Assembly: GCA_033816765.1 (NCBI GenBank)
Contig: CM066287.1
Location: forward strand, 3,100,001 to 3,164,000
Length of the DNA stretch: 64,000 nucleotides
Direction of reading: 5' to 3'
Origin: Nothopassalora personata
Taxonomy: Eukaryota; Ascomycota; Dothideomycetes; Mycosphaerellales; Mycosphaerellaceae
A program made the translations under genes and the position numbers. Shown one piece after another: positions 10,765-21,833 of the stretch (its first letter is position 1; each line of letters opens with the position of its first letter). The notes beneath the pieces were generated by a model. That model had not been told where the DNA came from. It was given only the letters and a program-made list of their open reading frames with translations, and did no database searches.

Positions 10765-12294
10765 GGAGACTGCACGTGTGTAAGGTGGAAGGCAATATGA
10801 GACAGCGAGTATGGTGCGTTGGTCTGCTTTTGAAGCGCTGTAACTAAGATCAGCGTCATTGTTGCATAAGTTCATGGTGCTCATCAGAGCTGAGCTCTAC
10901 TTCTTTCCGTTCTTTGTGCCCTTCTCTGCGAATGTTTTGTCTTGTACAACGATCGATGGCAGATGACGGCTCGCGTGTGCTCCACAAGTGTCTTTAGAAC
11001 TACGTGCCGGAGAGCGGTCCGAGCCGACCTTCAGGTCAGCATTCCGTCTGTCGACTCTCGGTAATCCTCGACATGTACCAACACCTTCAGCGCCATGATC
11101 AACGCTGTACTGGTATTCAATAATAACGGTCAGCCGCGACTGACCAAGTTCTACACCCAGCTGGTAAGGACATTGCGACGCATGACAGCACACGCTCTCA
11201 CAGCTTCACTTCGGCGACGATGGTCTATACAGGTAGGAATAACATGATAATCACAGGATACATCCGTCCAGCAACGCCTCATTTCCGAGATCTTCACCCT
11301 CGTCTCTGCGCGGCCGGCGTCCAGCTGCAACTTTCTCCCGCTGCCACCACTTCTCGCGCCATCGACCACAACGCAGCCGAATGAGCAGCATAACGATGCG
11401 CCGTCCCTCGTGACATATCGACACTATGCCACCCTGTACTTCATTGTGATCTCCACGTCCACAGAATCGCCACTCGCGCTGCTGGATCTCATCCAAGTCT
11501 TTGTTGAGGCGCTGGATCGACTGTTCGAGAACGTCTGCGAGTTGGACCTGATATTCAACTTTGAGACGTTGCATGCGGTGCTTGGAGAGATGATTGTGGG
11601 TGGAGTCGTGGTTGAGACTGGGCTGGAGAGGGTTGTCGAGGGAGTGAAGAGCCAAGGACGGGTTGCGAAGAGACCGGTGAATGAATCAAGGCCGACGTTG
11701 GGTCAGGGAATCTGGGCGGGACGATGAGAGTAGAGGGAGTGCGACGAAGTATACGTCTGAATGAACATATGCGCTACGACAGAGACATCCATGATGCACG
11801 GTCTTCCTTGAGGGCTTGCTACCCGTCCAGCACACCAGCAACCACAGTACCGTGCCGACCTCAAGGCCTGCAGGCCGAAAGGGCTCAATCCTGCACTTAT
11901 TCGCCTCATACTTCGCCTGGCAGATAATGCTGAGCCGAGAAGACCATCATACACCACGACAAGCGGCCCGACAATGTTCCCGGTCGATAACAAAGGACAA
12001 TGCACATTGTTAAACATGCGTCTTTGTGACTTCTTTCACATACGCAAGTTCTTCAGGTAGGCAGTTCTTTGTTCCCAAAAGCTTATGCCCACTGCATATA
12101 GGTACGTTGACTCAAGTTTATGAATCTTTTTCTCTCCAGTGCAGTCAATCGTTGGCGATTAACATCATCCTTGGGCACACAGGTTCAACCTTGATCTCGT
12201 AGCAGGCCTACCGCCCAAGCGAACGAAGTGCTCAAGCCGCAACCATTGCTGACCTCAAAGTCACGTCTCAAAAGAACAGATCAAAGTGTCAATT
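10765..12294. other. Intergenic, ~1.5 kb, possible small minus-strand gene near 11,480-11,660
   Basis: No convincing complete gene. One minus-strand stretch (about 11655 down to 11480) has a protein-like composition (helical, ending QSIQRLNKDLDEIQQREWRF) but it lacks an in-frame ATG at its upstream end and degenerates downstream. It could be an internal exon of an unannotated small helical protein. The rest shows nothing recognisable. Confidence 0.35.
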
Positions 12295-14058
12295 ATGTCG
12301 CCAGCACGATACAACACTCTCAAAGCTAGTTTGCAGGCAGAACCAGCTAAACGAAGTCGCTTCGCCACAGCGATTAACTTCAACACTCCAGCCAACGGTG
12401 TTGCTCGGCATGGCAGTATTAGTGCACGAACCGTTCTCACGACTGCTTCCACTGCTACTACGATCTCCATTTACCTCTTCAAGCCAAAGACAATCTGGAG
12501 ATATGGTATGCAAAAGGCTGTCAGAGTATGGAAATCGAGAAAGGGAAGGAAGCGGCAGTCTTCCAAAAACACATTGTCGATCTGCAGGACTGCCTCGAAG
12601 CAAGTCCGCCGCAACCAGTCCACCCGAGCTTATCCACAGCGGAGCTCATCTAGACGGACCACAGAGGCGGAGGCCCATAGGGTGATCAAGAGAACGACCC
12701 TTACTCTCGCTAACCCGACTCATGACTCCGTCAATGAGGTCCCGGTAAGGGGGACCATCAGAGTTATTCGGTTCTCCCACCCTGCCGTTGGTGCCGTCAT
12801 GTCAGCTCTCCCGACTCCGGCCTCTACCGTCTCGTTCGCTACAGGTGCGGCCGCCGTGGCAAGAAGTACTAACTCCGACTTCCAGGACTTCCCGACACCT
12901 CAAACCGTCGACTTCAGAGGGTCTGTAAATCCATCCGACGTTCATGTCCGGCGTGGTGAAATTACACGAGAGCAGAGCGACAGGCGCCTTGATGGACTTC
13001 CCCTTTCGCGTCAGATCAGAAGTAGCTCGAGTACAGCTACCCAGCCGAGAAGTGACTCGGCGACAGCTCATCCTCATGCCCAGCAGCCTACGACCGTGAC
13101 GCCAAGGCTTCCGTACATGCCCGCTCAGCCACCATTTCGTGCAAATTCGCTTCGCGATGACCTCAATCGATGCTCAGGCGTCCATGACGGTCCCGAGGCC
13201 GCTTTGGCCAAGCTACTTCAACCTCAAGACCCTGAGATCGACCCGGCCGACTTTGAGAGATTCGCCAGACAGTACGGTCGCCGTCGTCGACCACCAGGTA
13301 ACAAGCCACTGCCAAGTGCACCTGGCCAAGGGAAGTTCCAGTCTTTCCAGCCTGGTCGTGAAGTGGCTCCTCAACAACGTCCGTTTGTTCCTATGCGACC
13401 TCTCCCAACGCCTCCCATGCCGATGACTCCATCTCCGCCTCCACCTCCATCTCCACGCGCACAACAATCGCAGCATCAGTCCTATAATCCTGATGGAGCC
13501 TCCAATTCAGCCGCGCCCGTGCCAGTCTTCGTCCCACGAGCACCACTACCGCCAACGCCATTCACCCCACAGCCCTCAGTCCGCAAGCGCACCGCCACTC
13601 GCACCGGGCCCAGTAGGAAAACCCAAGAGCAGCACCACCCCCAGTCCCAAGCCTATGACCACGCTGAGCTCGACAAGATGGCTGGCCCCGCGATCCCGCC
13701 CAAAATCAACAGTCTCAAACGCAAGCCCGTGCCACCACAAAACAAAAAGGTCCGCAGAAGCAGACTTCAAGCGGATCTCCCAGCAGTGCCCGAGGAGAAT
13801 GACGCGAGGACCATGGCTGCTTCAGCTGATCCAGCGAGCTCTTCAGACCATCCAGAAGCACTGCGACCTGCGGCCCCTCCTGCTGCGGCAAGGACATTGC
13901 GGCCTGGAAGTTCTGTCGCAGCTCCAGTTACTGCTCCTACAGCGGCACCTCCTGCTGAACTCATGAATGGCATGATGCAAGCGATGATGCAGCTCACGGC
14001 TGAGGTCCAGAGTCTCCGAGCCAGAGTCGAGGAAATCAGCACGTCTACCGTTCGTTAA
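12295..14058 (+). CDS. Hypothetical Pro-rich protein with C-terminal coiled coil, ~587 aa
   Basis: The frame opens from a GTG at 12286, but the first ATG is at 12295. From about residue 170 onward the protein is convincingly coding: a disordered segment, then FERFARQYGRRRRPPG, then Pro-rich runs (MPMTPSPPPPPSP), then a final ~45-residue helix (MMQAMMQLTAEVQSLRARVE) likely to form a coiled coil. Poly-Pro segments would bind SH3, WW or profilin-type partners. The first ~150 residues are less certain: between about 12,440 and 12,650 a different plus-strand frame gives a more protein-like helical translation (see findings), so the true 5' exons may differ. The family is not recognised. Confidence 0.6.
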   Translation: MSPARYNTLKASLQAEPAKRSRFATAINFNTPANGVARHGSISARTVLTTASTATTISIYLFKPKTIWRYGMQKAVRVWKSRKGRKRQSSKNTLSICRTASKQVRRNQSTRAYPQRSSSRRTTEAEAHRVIKRTTLTLANPTHDSVNEVPVRGTIRVIRFSHPAVGAVMSALPTPASTVSFATGAAAVARSTNSDFQDFPTPQTVDFRGSVNPSDVHVRRGEITREQSDRRLDGLPLSRQIRSSSSTATQPRSDSATAHPHAQQPTTVTPRLPYMPAQPPFRANSLRDDLNRCSGVHDGPEAALAKLLQPQDPEIDPADFERFARQYGRRRRPPGNKPLPSAPGQGKFQSFQPGREVAPQQRPFVPMRPLPTPPMPMTPSPPPPPSPRAQQSQHQSYNPDGASNSAAPVPVFVPRAPLPPTPFTPQPSVRKRTATRTGPSRKTQEQHHPQSQAYDHAELDKMAGPAIPPKINSLKRKPVPPQNKKVRRSRLQADLPAVPEENDARTMAASADPASSSDHPEALRPAAPPAAARTLRPGSSVAAPVTAPTAAPPAELMNGMMQAMMQLTAEVQSLRARVEEISTSTVR

Positions 14059-14957
14059 GCATGGGAGTAAAGTAAATCTTTGGGCGTCAGCAAAATTTCT
14101 CGGCGGCTTTCTTTTTTTTTGATGGAATGTAAGTTGCACAATATGCTTGTCTTCAAGGGTGGGGGCTAGAATGTCAAATCGAAGCGGGCGTTAGTGGCGG
14201 TGGCACATGGTATGAGTATCTTCAATCGAATTACGCCAAAGCAATTTAATTTTTGCATCGCATGTCTGGTTCCGCATTCCGATGGCTTCGTGAGAACATT
14301 CCCGTTCATTACGCACGACTATGTACGAAAAAAAATTAAAAAAAAATTCCAACGCAGAACGCTCAGATGAGTCGAGATTGGCTGGAGTAGTGTTTAGAAG
14401 AAATTTGCAAAACGCCCAAAATGCAGAATGTTGCGCACGAACCGAGCTGCGCTTGTGGGGGGGGGATGGAATTAGAGGGAAGTTTTTCAAAGCTACCACG
14501 TGCTTGCCAAATCGTTTGCCAAGATATCTGATCGTCAATGGCCGTTTGGATTCTCGTGGTAGTGGCGAACGCGCTAAAGCGTATCTTGCCCGTCATCGCC
14601 CGGGATCAAACGGATACAGTACACCACCCCCTTGGCGTGTCTGGCGAAGGGTGGCGTCGTGTGTCGAATCCTGATTACTCTTGAATGTCTTTCCCAGCTG
14701 GCTACCCAAGTTTTGCATTCGACGTGGGCAGGACAGCAAGGCAACACATTGTCCGGCAATGGATGCTCCGCATGAAGCAGAAGGAAGGCCATCCAAAGAA
14801 AAAACTGGATGAAGAGCAGTGCTTTGTCGTAGTAGTAGTAGTCCATAGCGTTCCGTATCCCAGTCAGGAAAACGAATGACATGTTGATGATCGTGATACC
14901 GCTCCCTAGGAGAATTGCTCGCTGCGTCCTAACGTAGGTTGCGAGCTGCCACAAATG
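14059..14957. other. Intergenic, ~0.9 kb between convergent genes
   Basis: Lies between the 3' ends of two convergent genes. Contains A-rich and T-rich runs near 14,105-14,120 and 14,328-14,347, and a run of nine G at 14457-14465. A minus-strand frame at 14574-14954 begins just after the stop of the next gene and includes a hydrophobic stretch, but I see no evidence that it is translated. Confidence 0.45.
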
Positions 14958-15761
14958 CTAGTCATCCAGATACTCCAGAAGATCCGCATCGAGAAGCTGT
15001 ACACCCTCATCGGTGACCGCCAGCTCGCCAGCACACGGACGACCGTCCCACTCGTGGGTGCGGAACATGAGATCCTCGATGATGATTCTCTCATGAGCAC
15101 CCGGCATGCGGGAGACTGCATCGTGGTATTGCAAGCGAGTGTCGTCAAGCGGATACTGAGGAACGATCGCGGCCTGGGTCCAATTGACAGTATCGTTGCC
15201 CGGCACCCGCGGCGCACCCAGGAACCGGCGATGCAGCATGTCGGTGGAGATTCGCTCGTCGCCTTCGTACTTCATCTCTGCAAGGCAAGGATAATTCGGC
15301 TTGGGCTTGGGAACCAGACCGAGCTCCCAGTTGGGATCAAACCTGCTGCTTCGGTCGTAGCCATACGTGAAAGCAGTCGGGCGACTCAGGACCAGGGACA
15401 GGTTGTTGTCAAAGGCAGATGCGAAGGTCTGGTTGTGGTACTTGGTGACGTCCAGCAACTTGTCGATCAACAGGCTGCATGGTTCTGCTTTCGGAGTCAC
15501 TGATATACCATATGCCTCCCTCAATGCTCGCTCGGCTTGTATTTTTTGGAACTCACGGTACTGGTGCTTGTCCTGTCGATCGTTGCAGTCCTTGTTGAAG
15601 TCTTGACGATGTTGCTCGCGATTGAGGTTATGTGGCCAGGCAACAGAATTCTTGCAGAACCGCAGGCGGGCGGCGTTTACCCTCTCCTGCTGCTTGCTTG
15701 CGGTGAGAGACGGCGCAGTCCACGTCTTGTTCTGGGTGAACCCCGTTGTATAGACTGACAT
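14958..15761 (-). CDS. Hypothetical protein, 267 aa
   Basis: An intron-free minus-strand frame from an ATG preceded by an in-frame TAA, so the start is well bounded unless an upstream exon joins inside. Composition is that of a soluble globular protein. Visible features are a basic N-terminal third (NLNREQHRQDFNKDCNDRQD, apparently helical), a middle region ending in FDPNWELGLVPKPKPNYP, and an acidic C-terminus (LLDADLLEYLDD). No signal peptide, membrane span or catalytic motif. I do not recognise the family. Minus-strand frames immediately upstream (15,680-16,070) contain good splice signals (GTAAGT near 16078, TTTTGTCAG near 16017), so the gene may have further 5' exons. Confidence 0.65.
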   Translation of the reverse strand: MSVYTTGFTQNKTWTAPSLTASKQQERVNAARLRFCKNSVAWPHNLNREQHRQDFNKDCNDRQDKHQYREFQKIQAERALREAYGISVTPKAEPCSLLIDKLLDVTKYHNQTFASAFDNNLSLVLSRPTAFTYGYDRSSRFDPNWELGLVPKPKPNYPCLAEMKYEGDERISTDMLHRRFLGAPRVPGNDTVNWTQAAIVPQYPLDDTRLQYHDAVSRMPGAHERIIIEDLMFRTHEWDGRPCAGELAVTDEGVQLLDADLLEYLDD

Positions 15762-16143
15762 AGGTCCCCGTTATAGATCGTGCTTCTGAACGCGGTGCTT
15801 GGGGCTGTGGCGTCGCCGAAATTGGGCGGACGGATTGGAAGTTTGACTTCAGGAAACACCTGCTTGATTCTGCCTTTGTCAGTTATGTCAAGAGTGTCGT
15901 TGCTGGTTCCAACATCAGAATCTCAACACTCGGAACTGGTTCTTCACAAAGTGCTACGTTCTTGTATGTCAGCAAGGCACGGCGCCAGGCCTTGCCAATA
16001 GATCTGAGGTCTGACAAAAGAGAGATAGAGAAGTAAGAGAAAAGCGCGAAAAATGAATATAGCAAGAAGACTCACTTACCTTGAGTGGACGAGCCTGCTG
16101 AGAGGTTTTCTGATACTGTCGTGGGCTGCTTGTGGAGCTTGGA

Positions 16144-16425
16144 CTATAGCCCTCGCGCCAAAGACGTTACAATGTGCCAATCCAATCTCTTGTTGAGGTC
16201 TTTTGTCTCTTCGTCAAGTGTAGATGACGATCCGTCGCACAACGCCGAATCGTCAACGTGCATTTGCACGCAACCCCGGAGGACTATTGAGGTCCACGGG
16301 ACAATACGATCGCCACGCGTGACGGCTATGAGATCTCTAGGCAGCGAGGCTATCAGCAGATTGTTGCGGTGGCACGTGGCCCCTGTTATAGTGTCGATCG
16401 GGGCAGCAGGCTTCGTGTACCACAT
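16144..16425 (-). CDS. Possible small coding exon, 93 aa
   Basis: A minus-strand ATG-initiated frame whose translation (MWYTKPAAPIDTITGATCHR... ending HIVTSLARGL) is protein-like, not low complexity. It could be a small gene or the first exon of the 14958-15761 gene, because donor-like sequence follows downstream. I could not find a phase-consistent splice, so this stays tentative. Confidence 0.3.
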   Translation of the reverse strand: MWYTKPAAPIDTITGATCHRNNLLIASLPRDLIAVTRGDRIVPWTSIVLRGCVQMHVDDSALCDGSSSTLDEETKDLNKRLDWHIVTSLARGL

Positions 16426-16544
16426 AGAGGCAGGTGGTTGTGTTATCGGAAGCGTGCGGAAAGAAGCCTCAATAACGTGGTATGCACGTCAGTTGTGTGC
16501 GGGTGTTTGAGTTTGCTTTGATGTTGGCTTGGAAAGTGTCGTAG

Positions 16545-16568
16545 AGGAGGAGGAGGAGGAGGAGGAGT
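16545..16568. repeat. (GGA)n microsatellite
   Basis: About eight consecutive GGA/GAG triplets in otherwise non-coding DNA. Confidence 0.9.
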
Positions 16569-16699
16569 ACTGATGGAGTGAGGTCACGTTGGTTGTTGAG
16601 ACTGCAACGGCAGCTGAAGGTGCAAAGTGTGTTAGACTCACTGCGCGCGTGTCCCGTCCGGGAGAAGGGTAAGTGAGGTTTAACTTATGCCACGCGTGA

Positions 16700-16966
16700 T
16701 CAAGGCGATTTCCGTTGAGAGTCGTCGTTTCCCGATGGCTCCGGAGAGGCAGGTGCGCGCGACCACGGAACGTGAAAGTACGACATATCGTATTGCCCGG
16801 CGTATGGCAGTCCAGGTAGCTGATTCCAGTCATTTCCTTCGCATCCCAACGGTATCAATTGATTTCCTACGCAATCGTCCCGGTTGTAGTCGTCCGCATT
16901 GAGGCGGGCGTGTGTGAAGTCAACCTCGGGGGCGGGCCTTCTTGGACGGCGGACGATGTTGTTCAT
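16700..16966 (-). CDS. Possible small protein or 3' exon, 88 aa from ATG
   Basis: A minus-strand frame from the ATG at 16966 (open further upstream to 17059 without another ATG). The translation is acidic and aromatic (VDFTHARLNADDYNRDDCVG, then GQYDMSYFHVPW) and reads like a real protein. The upstream non-ATG part contains a hydrophobic VVGSVVLLIYAM segment, which suggests that the true start may lie in another exon. Family unknown. Confidence 0.3.
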   Translation of the reverse strand: MNNIVRRPRRPAPEVDFTHARLNADDYNRDDCVGNQLIPLGCEGNDWNQLPGLPYAGQYDMSYFHVPWSRAPASPEPSGNDDSQRKSP

Positions 16967-18052
16967 GGCATATATTAACAATACAACACTTCCAACGACT
17001 CGGTCAAGGTGAGGAGGAGGTGTCACGAACGCCGCCAAGCTTTCTTGAGAGCTGGACAAGCTGGTTCACATTTTCACGCTGCCAGTATACGTCATGTCGT
17101 TGACAAGGTCGGGAGACGAGAACAGGTGAGTGAAACAGGGAAGGAGGCGAGTACTAGCGCGTCTCACGCCACAGCAATGGGACTACAAGAACAGCGCTGA
17201 TCGCCAGCGTTTGCGTGCATTGCGACGACGACCTGGGCGCCTCCTCTCTGTCGCCACGGCGCGGCGGAGGAGCGCCTCCCGCGTCTCTGTCCATCAAGCT
17301 GAGGCCTTTCCGAGAAGCTCTGCGACAACAACACTGACGCCTTTCCGAGATGGCACTAGTTCTAGCAGAAACGGCCCGGCCGGCGAACGATGGGCAACAA
17401 CACCACCACACACATCAGAATAATAGCTCTTCCCGGGACCCCAGAACAAGAAACACATACCGGGAAGAATATCCAGACGCGCTTCGCCGGCGACGACATT
17501 CGTTCGCCCTTGCTCCATCAATCCCCCGCGCGGCCACTTGGTTGGCTGCCGACGACGCCACTGCTACAGTACACACACAGTACACGCCTGCAGACGCGAG
17601 GTCCGTGCCCTGCCAATATGCCTTATTGTAGGCATACGCGACAATGACTGGCCGGCACTCGAAACGCCATAGAGAAGCCATGCTGTGTTTCAGACAAAGC
17701 TACAATGGCCGCATGACCGGTCATTCAAAGAAATCCCATGGTGCGTTATTGCCACTATTCATTGTTACTCTTTCGTCCTTCACAATGCCCGCTCGCCTGG
17801 GGCTCCCCCGGCTCCTGGCAACGAAGTAACGATTTTCCTTCTGTACATCTTTACAGCGCTCAAGCATTCGCATAATACCCCTGGCGGCGAGCAACACACA
17901 ACACACTCAATTTTCCCTTCAACAACCCATTCAAAAAGCCACTTTCCTTCAATACCCGGCGCGCGTGTCCAAGCTTTCCTGCACTCGAAGCCCCAATCGC
18001 TGAGACAAAATAATACAACAGGTGCTGAACGACTTTCCTGCCGGCCTGCAGC

Positions 18053-20395
18053 ATGGTACCTTCAGAGAACCAACAGCAAACCCCAAATCCTGCGCCTCCA
18101 TCTCTTTCCGCTGGCGGCCATGAGACGCGCGACTACTGCGCTGCGCAGGTAGCAACACGACCTACCTCACAAAATGAACCATACCTGACACCATACCTCG
18201 GTCTTCGAGCTAGCCTCTCGCAGACCTGGATTAACCGGTGGACGATTCTTCTTCTTCTTGTACTGATACGGACCCTTTCCGCAATCTCAAATATCGACGA
18301 CAACATCGGAACGGCAAGAAAACAGGCACTTAGCGCCTGCACTTCTGTAGAGGGTGTCGGCTCCGCCATGGCAAGCATGCCGCATTATATGATTCAGGGC
18401 GTCAACGAGCTCAGCGCCAAGGGCATCGAGAAGGCCATTAATGGTCTGATGCAGATGCTTGTCCTTACCTTGACTGGCGTCGAGGAAATCGTGGTGTTCA
18501 TCATCAACCTGATGACCAGCACTTACGTCTGCCTGTTGACTCTTGCCATTCGTGGCGGCTTACACATTGCAATCGAAGTGGCTGAAACAGTGGGAGACTT
18601 CCTCAATTCTACAGCAAAAGATGTTGGAGATGACCTTGGTAAGATTGCCTCCAACTTCCAGGATGCCATGAACGGATTCCTTTCGGGCGTGGATAATATC
18701 GGAGACTTCCTGACCGGCAAGGACGACGACAAGGCGCCAAGTATCGATTTGACCAGCGCGATCGACAAACTCAACGACCTTCAACTACCCAGCGCGTACG
18801 ACGAAGGTCTGCAGGATCTCAACAACTCAATTCCGACCTTTGCACAAGTTCAGAATCTGACAAACCAAGCCATTCGGCTCCCTTTCGAGGAGCTGAAAAA
18901 GCTTTTGAACGAAAGCCTGCCGAAGTACTCCATGAATGGCTCTATCTTCCCGGTGCCCGCAAAAGAGCAGTTATCGTTTTGCTCCGACAATGGCGGCATC
19001 AACGGGTTCTTCGACGATCTCGTTTCGATCGAGCACAAATGGAAGACCATTTTCTTGGGATTATTCGTCACTCTCGCGATCCTGGTCATGCTTCCAATGG
19101 CTTGGCGGGAATACCATCGCTGGCAGAAAATGCAAGAACGGGCGCATTCGGTCAAGAACGATGCGTACGATGCTATGGATGCGGTCTATATCGTATCCAG
19201 GCCACATACTGCTGGTTTTGGTCTGGCTGTTGCGAGATCTGTCTCTTCTCTACGGCGCCGCGTCTTGGTCCGCTGGACAGTTGCGTACGCGACTACTCCC
19301 GCGGCACTTTTTGTACTTTCACTGGCGATTGCGGGTCTTCTTGGCTGCGCATGCCAATACACTCTCGTCAAAGCGCTTGAGAAGGAAGTACCAGCCCTGG
19401 AAAACCAAGTCGTCGACTTCGCCGACAGAGTTGTCAACTCTTTGAGCAATGCCAGCGAGCAGTGGGCTATTGGCACCAACAGTATAATCACCGAAACGAG
19501 CAAGTCCATCAACAACGACGTGTTTGGCTGGGTCAATACCTCTACCAACGCCGTCAACCACACTCTGAACGTCTTTGTGGACGAGATGATGGACGGGCTG
19601 GACAAAGCCTTCGGTGGCACTGTCCTCTATGATCCGATCAAGGACGTACTCAACTGTCTGTTGTTCCTAAAGATCGCGGGTATCCAGAAAGGTCTCGACT
19701 GGGTAAGTGAGAACGCCCGTATCGACATCCCACTGCTTCCCAACGACACGCTGTCCCTTGGCACTGCTCAGAAGGTCTCTGGCTCTTCGACAGACCTCTT
19801 GGCTACAGGCTCGGACGGCGCAGCAGCCGATGCCATCGGTGATGCTGTTGATCACGTCATTCGGGCCTTTGAGTCTGGTTTGCTCCAAGAAGCAATCATA
19901 TCAATCTGTCTACTGCTGATATACGTGGTCATCGTTCTGAGCGGTCTCGCCCGAGCCGGATATCTGCTCTTCAGAGGCGGCGACAGCGGTCTCTGCCCTG
20001 CACCTCCTAAGCAAGACGAGTACGAGCTCCGCCAGTTTCCTAAGCAGGGCGAAGCTTCTTTGCCGGCTGAGCAAGGGAACAACAGTGCCAACATGTGGCA
20101 CGACCAGCAGTATACATTGAAGCCGAACCCATTGCCGACTTTCAAGGACGACAGCACCACGTTGCCCATCACGCGCCAAGATCCGGGTACTCAAACAGAG
20201 AAGATGGGCACTGTCGGTGCGCAGATCGTTGACGGTGCAATCCGTCGTCCGACTGCAAGCCACATCCGAATCTCAAGCCATGGCGACTATGCCGTTACCT
20301 CACCGACCTCGCCGATACGGCAAACCAATCCGTTTCTCGGTGCGGATGAAACAAAGAATCCCTACCGAAATCCATTCGTGGATCCCGGACGTTGA
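18053..20395 (+). CDS. PRM1: Plasma membrane fusion protein PRM1, 780 aa
   Basis: A single open frame from ATG 18053. Family hallmarks are present: an N-terminal PYLGLRASLSQTWINRWTILL block leading into the first membrane span, a Cys/Ser ectodomain with many N-glycosylation sequons, and further hydrophobic spans near residues 140-180, 335-355, 410-445 and 620-645. This gives the multi-span topology with two extracellular loops known for PRM1. The cytoplasmic tail after ~650 is Pro/Ser rich. PRM1 acts at the site of contact between mating or fusing cells to promote plasma-membrane merger; in filamentous fungi it also affects hyphal fusion and sexual development. Length is in the family range. 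The neighbours are unrelated. Confidence 0.93.
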   Translation: MVPSENQQQTPNPAPPSLSAGGHETRDYCAAQVATRPTSQNEPYLTPYLGLRASLSQTWINRWTILLLLVLIRTLSAISNIDDNIGTARKQALSACTSVEGVGSAMASMPHYMIQGVNELSAKGIEKAINGLMQMLVLTLTGVEEIVVFIINLMTSTYVCLLTLAIRGGLHIAIEVAETVGDFLNSTAKDVGDDLGKIASNFQDAMNGFLSGVDNIGDFLTGKDDDKAPSIDLTSAIDKLNDLQLPSAYDEGLQDLNNSIPTFAQVQNLTNQAIRLPFEELKKLLNESLPKYSMNGSIFPVPAKEQLSFCSDNGGINGFFDDLVSIEHKWKTIFLGLFVTLAILVMLPMAWREYHRWQKMQERAHSVKNDAYDAMDAVYIVSRPHTAGFGLAVARSVSSLRRRVLVRWTVAYATTPAALFVLSLAIAGLLGCACQYTLVKALEKEVPALENQVVDFADRVVNSLSNASEQWAIGTNSIITETSKSINNDVFGWVNTSTNAVNHTLNVFVDEMMDGLDKAFGGTVLYDPIKDVLNCLLFLKIAGIQKGLDWVSENARIDIPLLPNDTLSLGTAQKVSGSSTDLLATGSDGAAADAIGDAVDHVIRAFESGLLQEAIISICLLLIYVVIVLSGLARAGYLLFRGGDSGLCPAPPKQDEYELRQFPKQGEASLPAEQGNNSANMWHDQQYTLKPNPLPTFKDDSTTLPITRQDPGTQTEKMGTVGAQIVDGAIRRPTASHIRISSHGDYAVTSPTSPIRQTNPFLGADETKNPYRNPFVDPGR

Positions 20396-21833
20396 TTCAG
20401 ATCGTCATGGACTGAATCAGTCATACACCTGACCGTTCTCCTCTCAACTCGATTTGGCCGTCGACTGAGAGAGTCCCGTAGTCATCCGTGTGATCACGCA
20501 GACGAGATTCACGACTGAAGAAGAGACTTTAAATATGCTCAGACAGAGGAAGTGCTCCGGTCGCTATGTCTTGCAGCTATTGCGCAGACATGGGCGCATC
20601 ACGCAACTTCGGTTGGCATTTGCGCAAACTGCGCTTCTTTTGTGAAAGTTCTTGCGTCGTGCTCTGCTCCTGTCATTCAGCAGCGGAGCGAAACCCCTTC
20701 CACCCACCACACCAGCATCCGGACCGCTACAGACACCCTTGATTGGACGAACTGTAGTGCTTTCATGAGATCTGGTGGTCGGCGTGGGAAGCGAAGGCGA
20801 TGCATTTCCTGTGGTTAGTCGACCTCGAGGCCCCATCCATCCCGTTCCTCTCCTCCATGTCTCTTGCTCTGGGTTGAAACCGCTGCTCCGGACCTCACCT
20901 CGCCAGACCTGGTACTTGAATTGCTTGTGCGGCGTGCCCCAGGCGCTGACAGATGCAGAGTCTCGCAAAGTGATCCGCTGCGGAGATGAACTTCACGGAG
21001 CCAGCCAACATGGAGTATGAACCGGACATATGTTGCTATGCTATAGGTGCTAGCAAGAGGCGGATTTCCGATCTTCGTGAGAGGGTCCTCCTAGGGCATG
21101 GCCGCTCACTCGCCTGATCTTATGTGCTGGACCTTCTCTGCTGCCCCGCGCGAGTTGAGTCCAGGAACGAGATTGTTTGAGCTGACTGGTAACGAGCGTA
21201 TAATGATTTTGAAAGAGATGTGCTGCAGTGCAGTTGTATTTGGCCTCCCCTTCCTCTGGATCTGGGTTGGTTCATCGACGGTCCTCCGGGACCGAAGAAT
21301 CTGATGCTCAGTCTGCGCGAAGGCCCATGTTTGCAGTTCGTTCTTGGAGCAAGGTGGGAACCTGACCACTCATACGCTCCTTAACGCCTGTCCCTCGTTT
21401 ACATCATCAGAGGAGATCACATAGCTGTACGTAGCTGACAACGCTTTCTCTGCTATTCAATGATCCCAAGTGTGTCCCATCTCGTGATCCAGTAGGCATG
21501 TCATATGCCTCGGCGCGCTCATGCTCGTGCCACGCCCATGACGCTCCATCCCTGCACGGCAGTAGTTTAAACTTTTGTTAGTCAGCCTTACGATGCAACG
21601 CCGCCCCAGCTTGTCTGCCCTCGATCGCCCTTACATGACGACCTATTTCTATCCTGCAGACCCGATACAGTCTACGTGGTATCTCATCGCCGCGTGACCG
21701 AACACGTCGATAAGTCCGTCGCATGGTTCAATGTGATCATCTCGGGCGATCCGCGACATGCCGCATGACAATGATCTGGCCGGAAGTAAGGGCAACGACG
21801 CGACCATAGCACACGCAGCAGCATTGCGCGAAC
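20396..21833. other. Intergenic, ~1.4 kb
   Basis: Upstream region of the HbrB gene. Frames on both strands are short and lack coding character. No repeat or RNA gene recognised. Confidence 0.5.

Larger units (their letters stand above)
15762..18052. other. Long intergenic interval, ~2.3 kb
   Basis: Apart from the two tentative minus-strand frames listed separately and the GGA repeat, I see no supported gene. It separates the divergently transcribed 267-aa gene and PRM1 and should include the PRM1 promoter and 5' leader. Confidence 0.45.

Noticed and set aside
11251..11655. 134-codon minus-strand frame
   Set aside because: It begins with TTG, and its second half loses protein character; kept only as a possible exon in the gap note.
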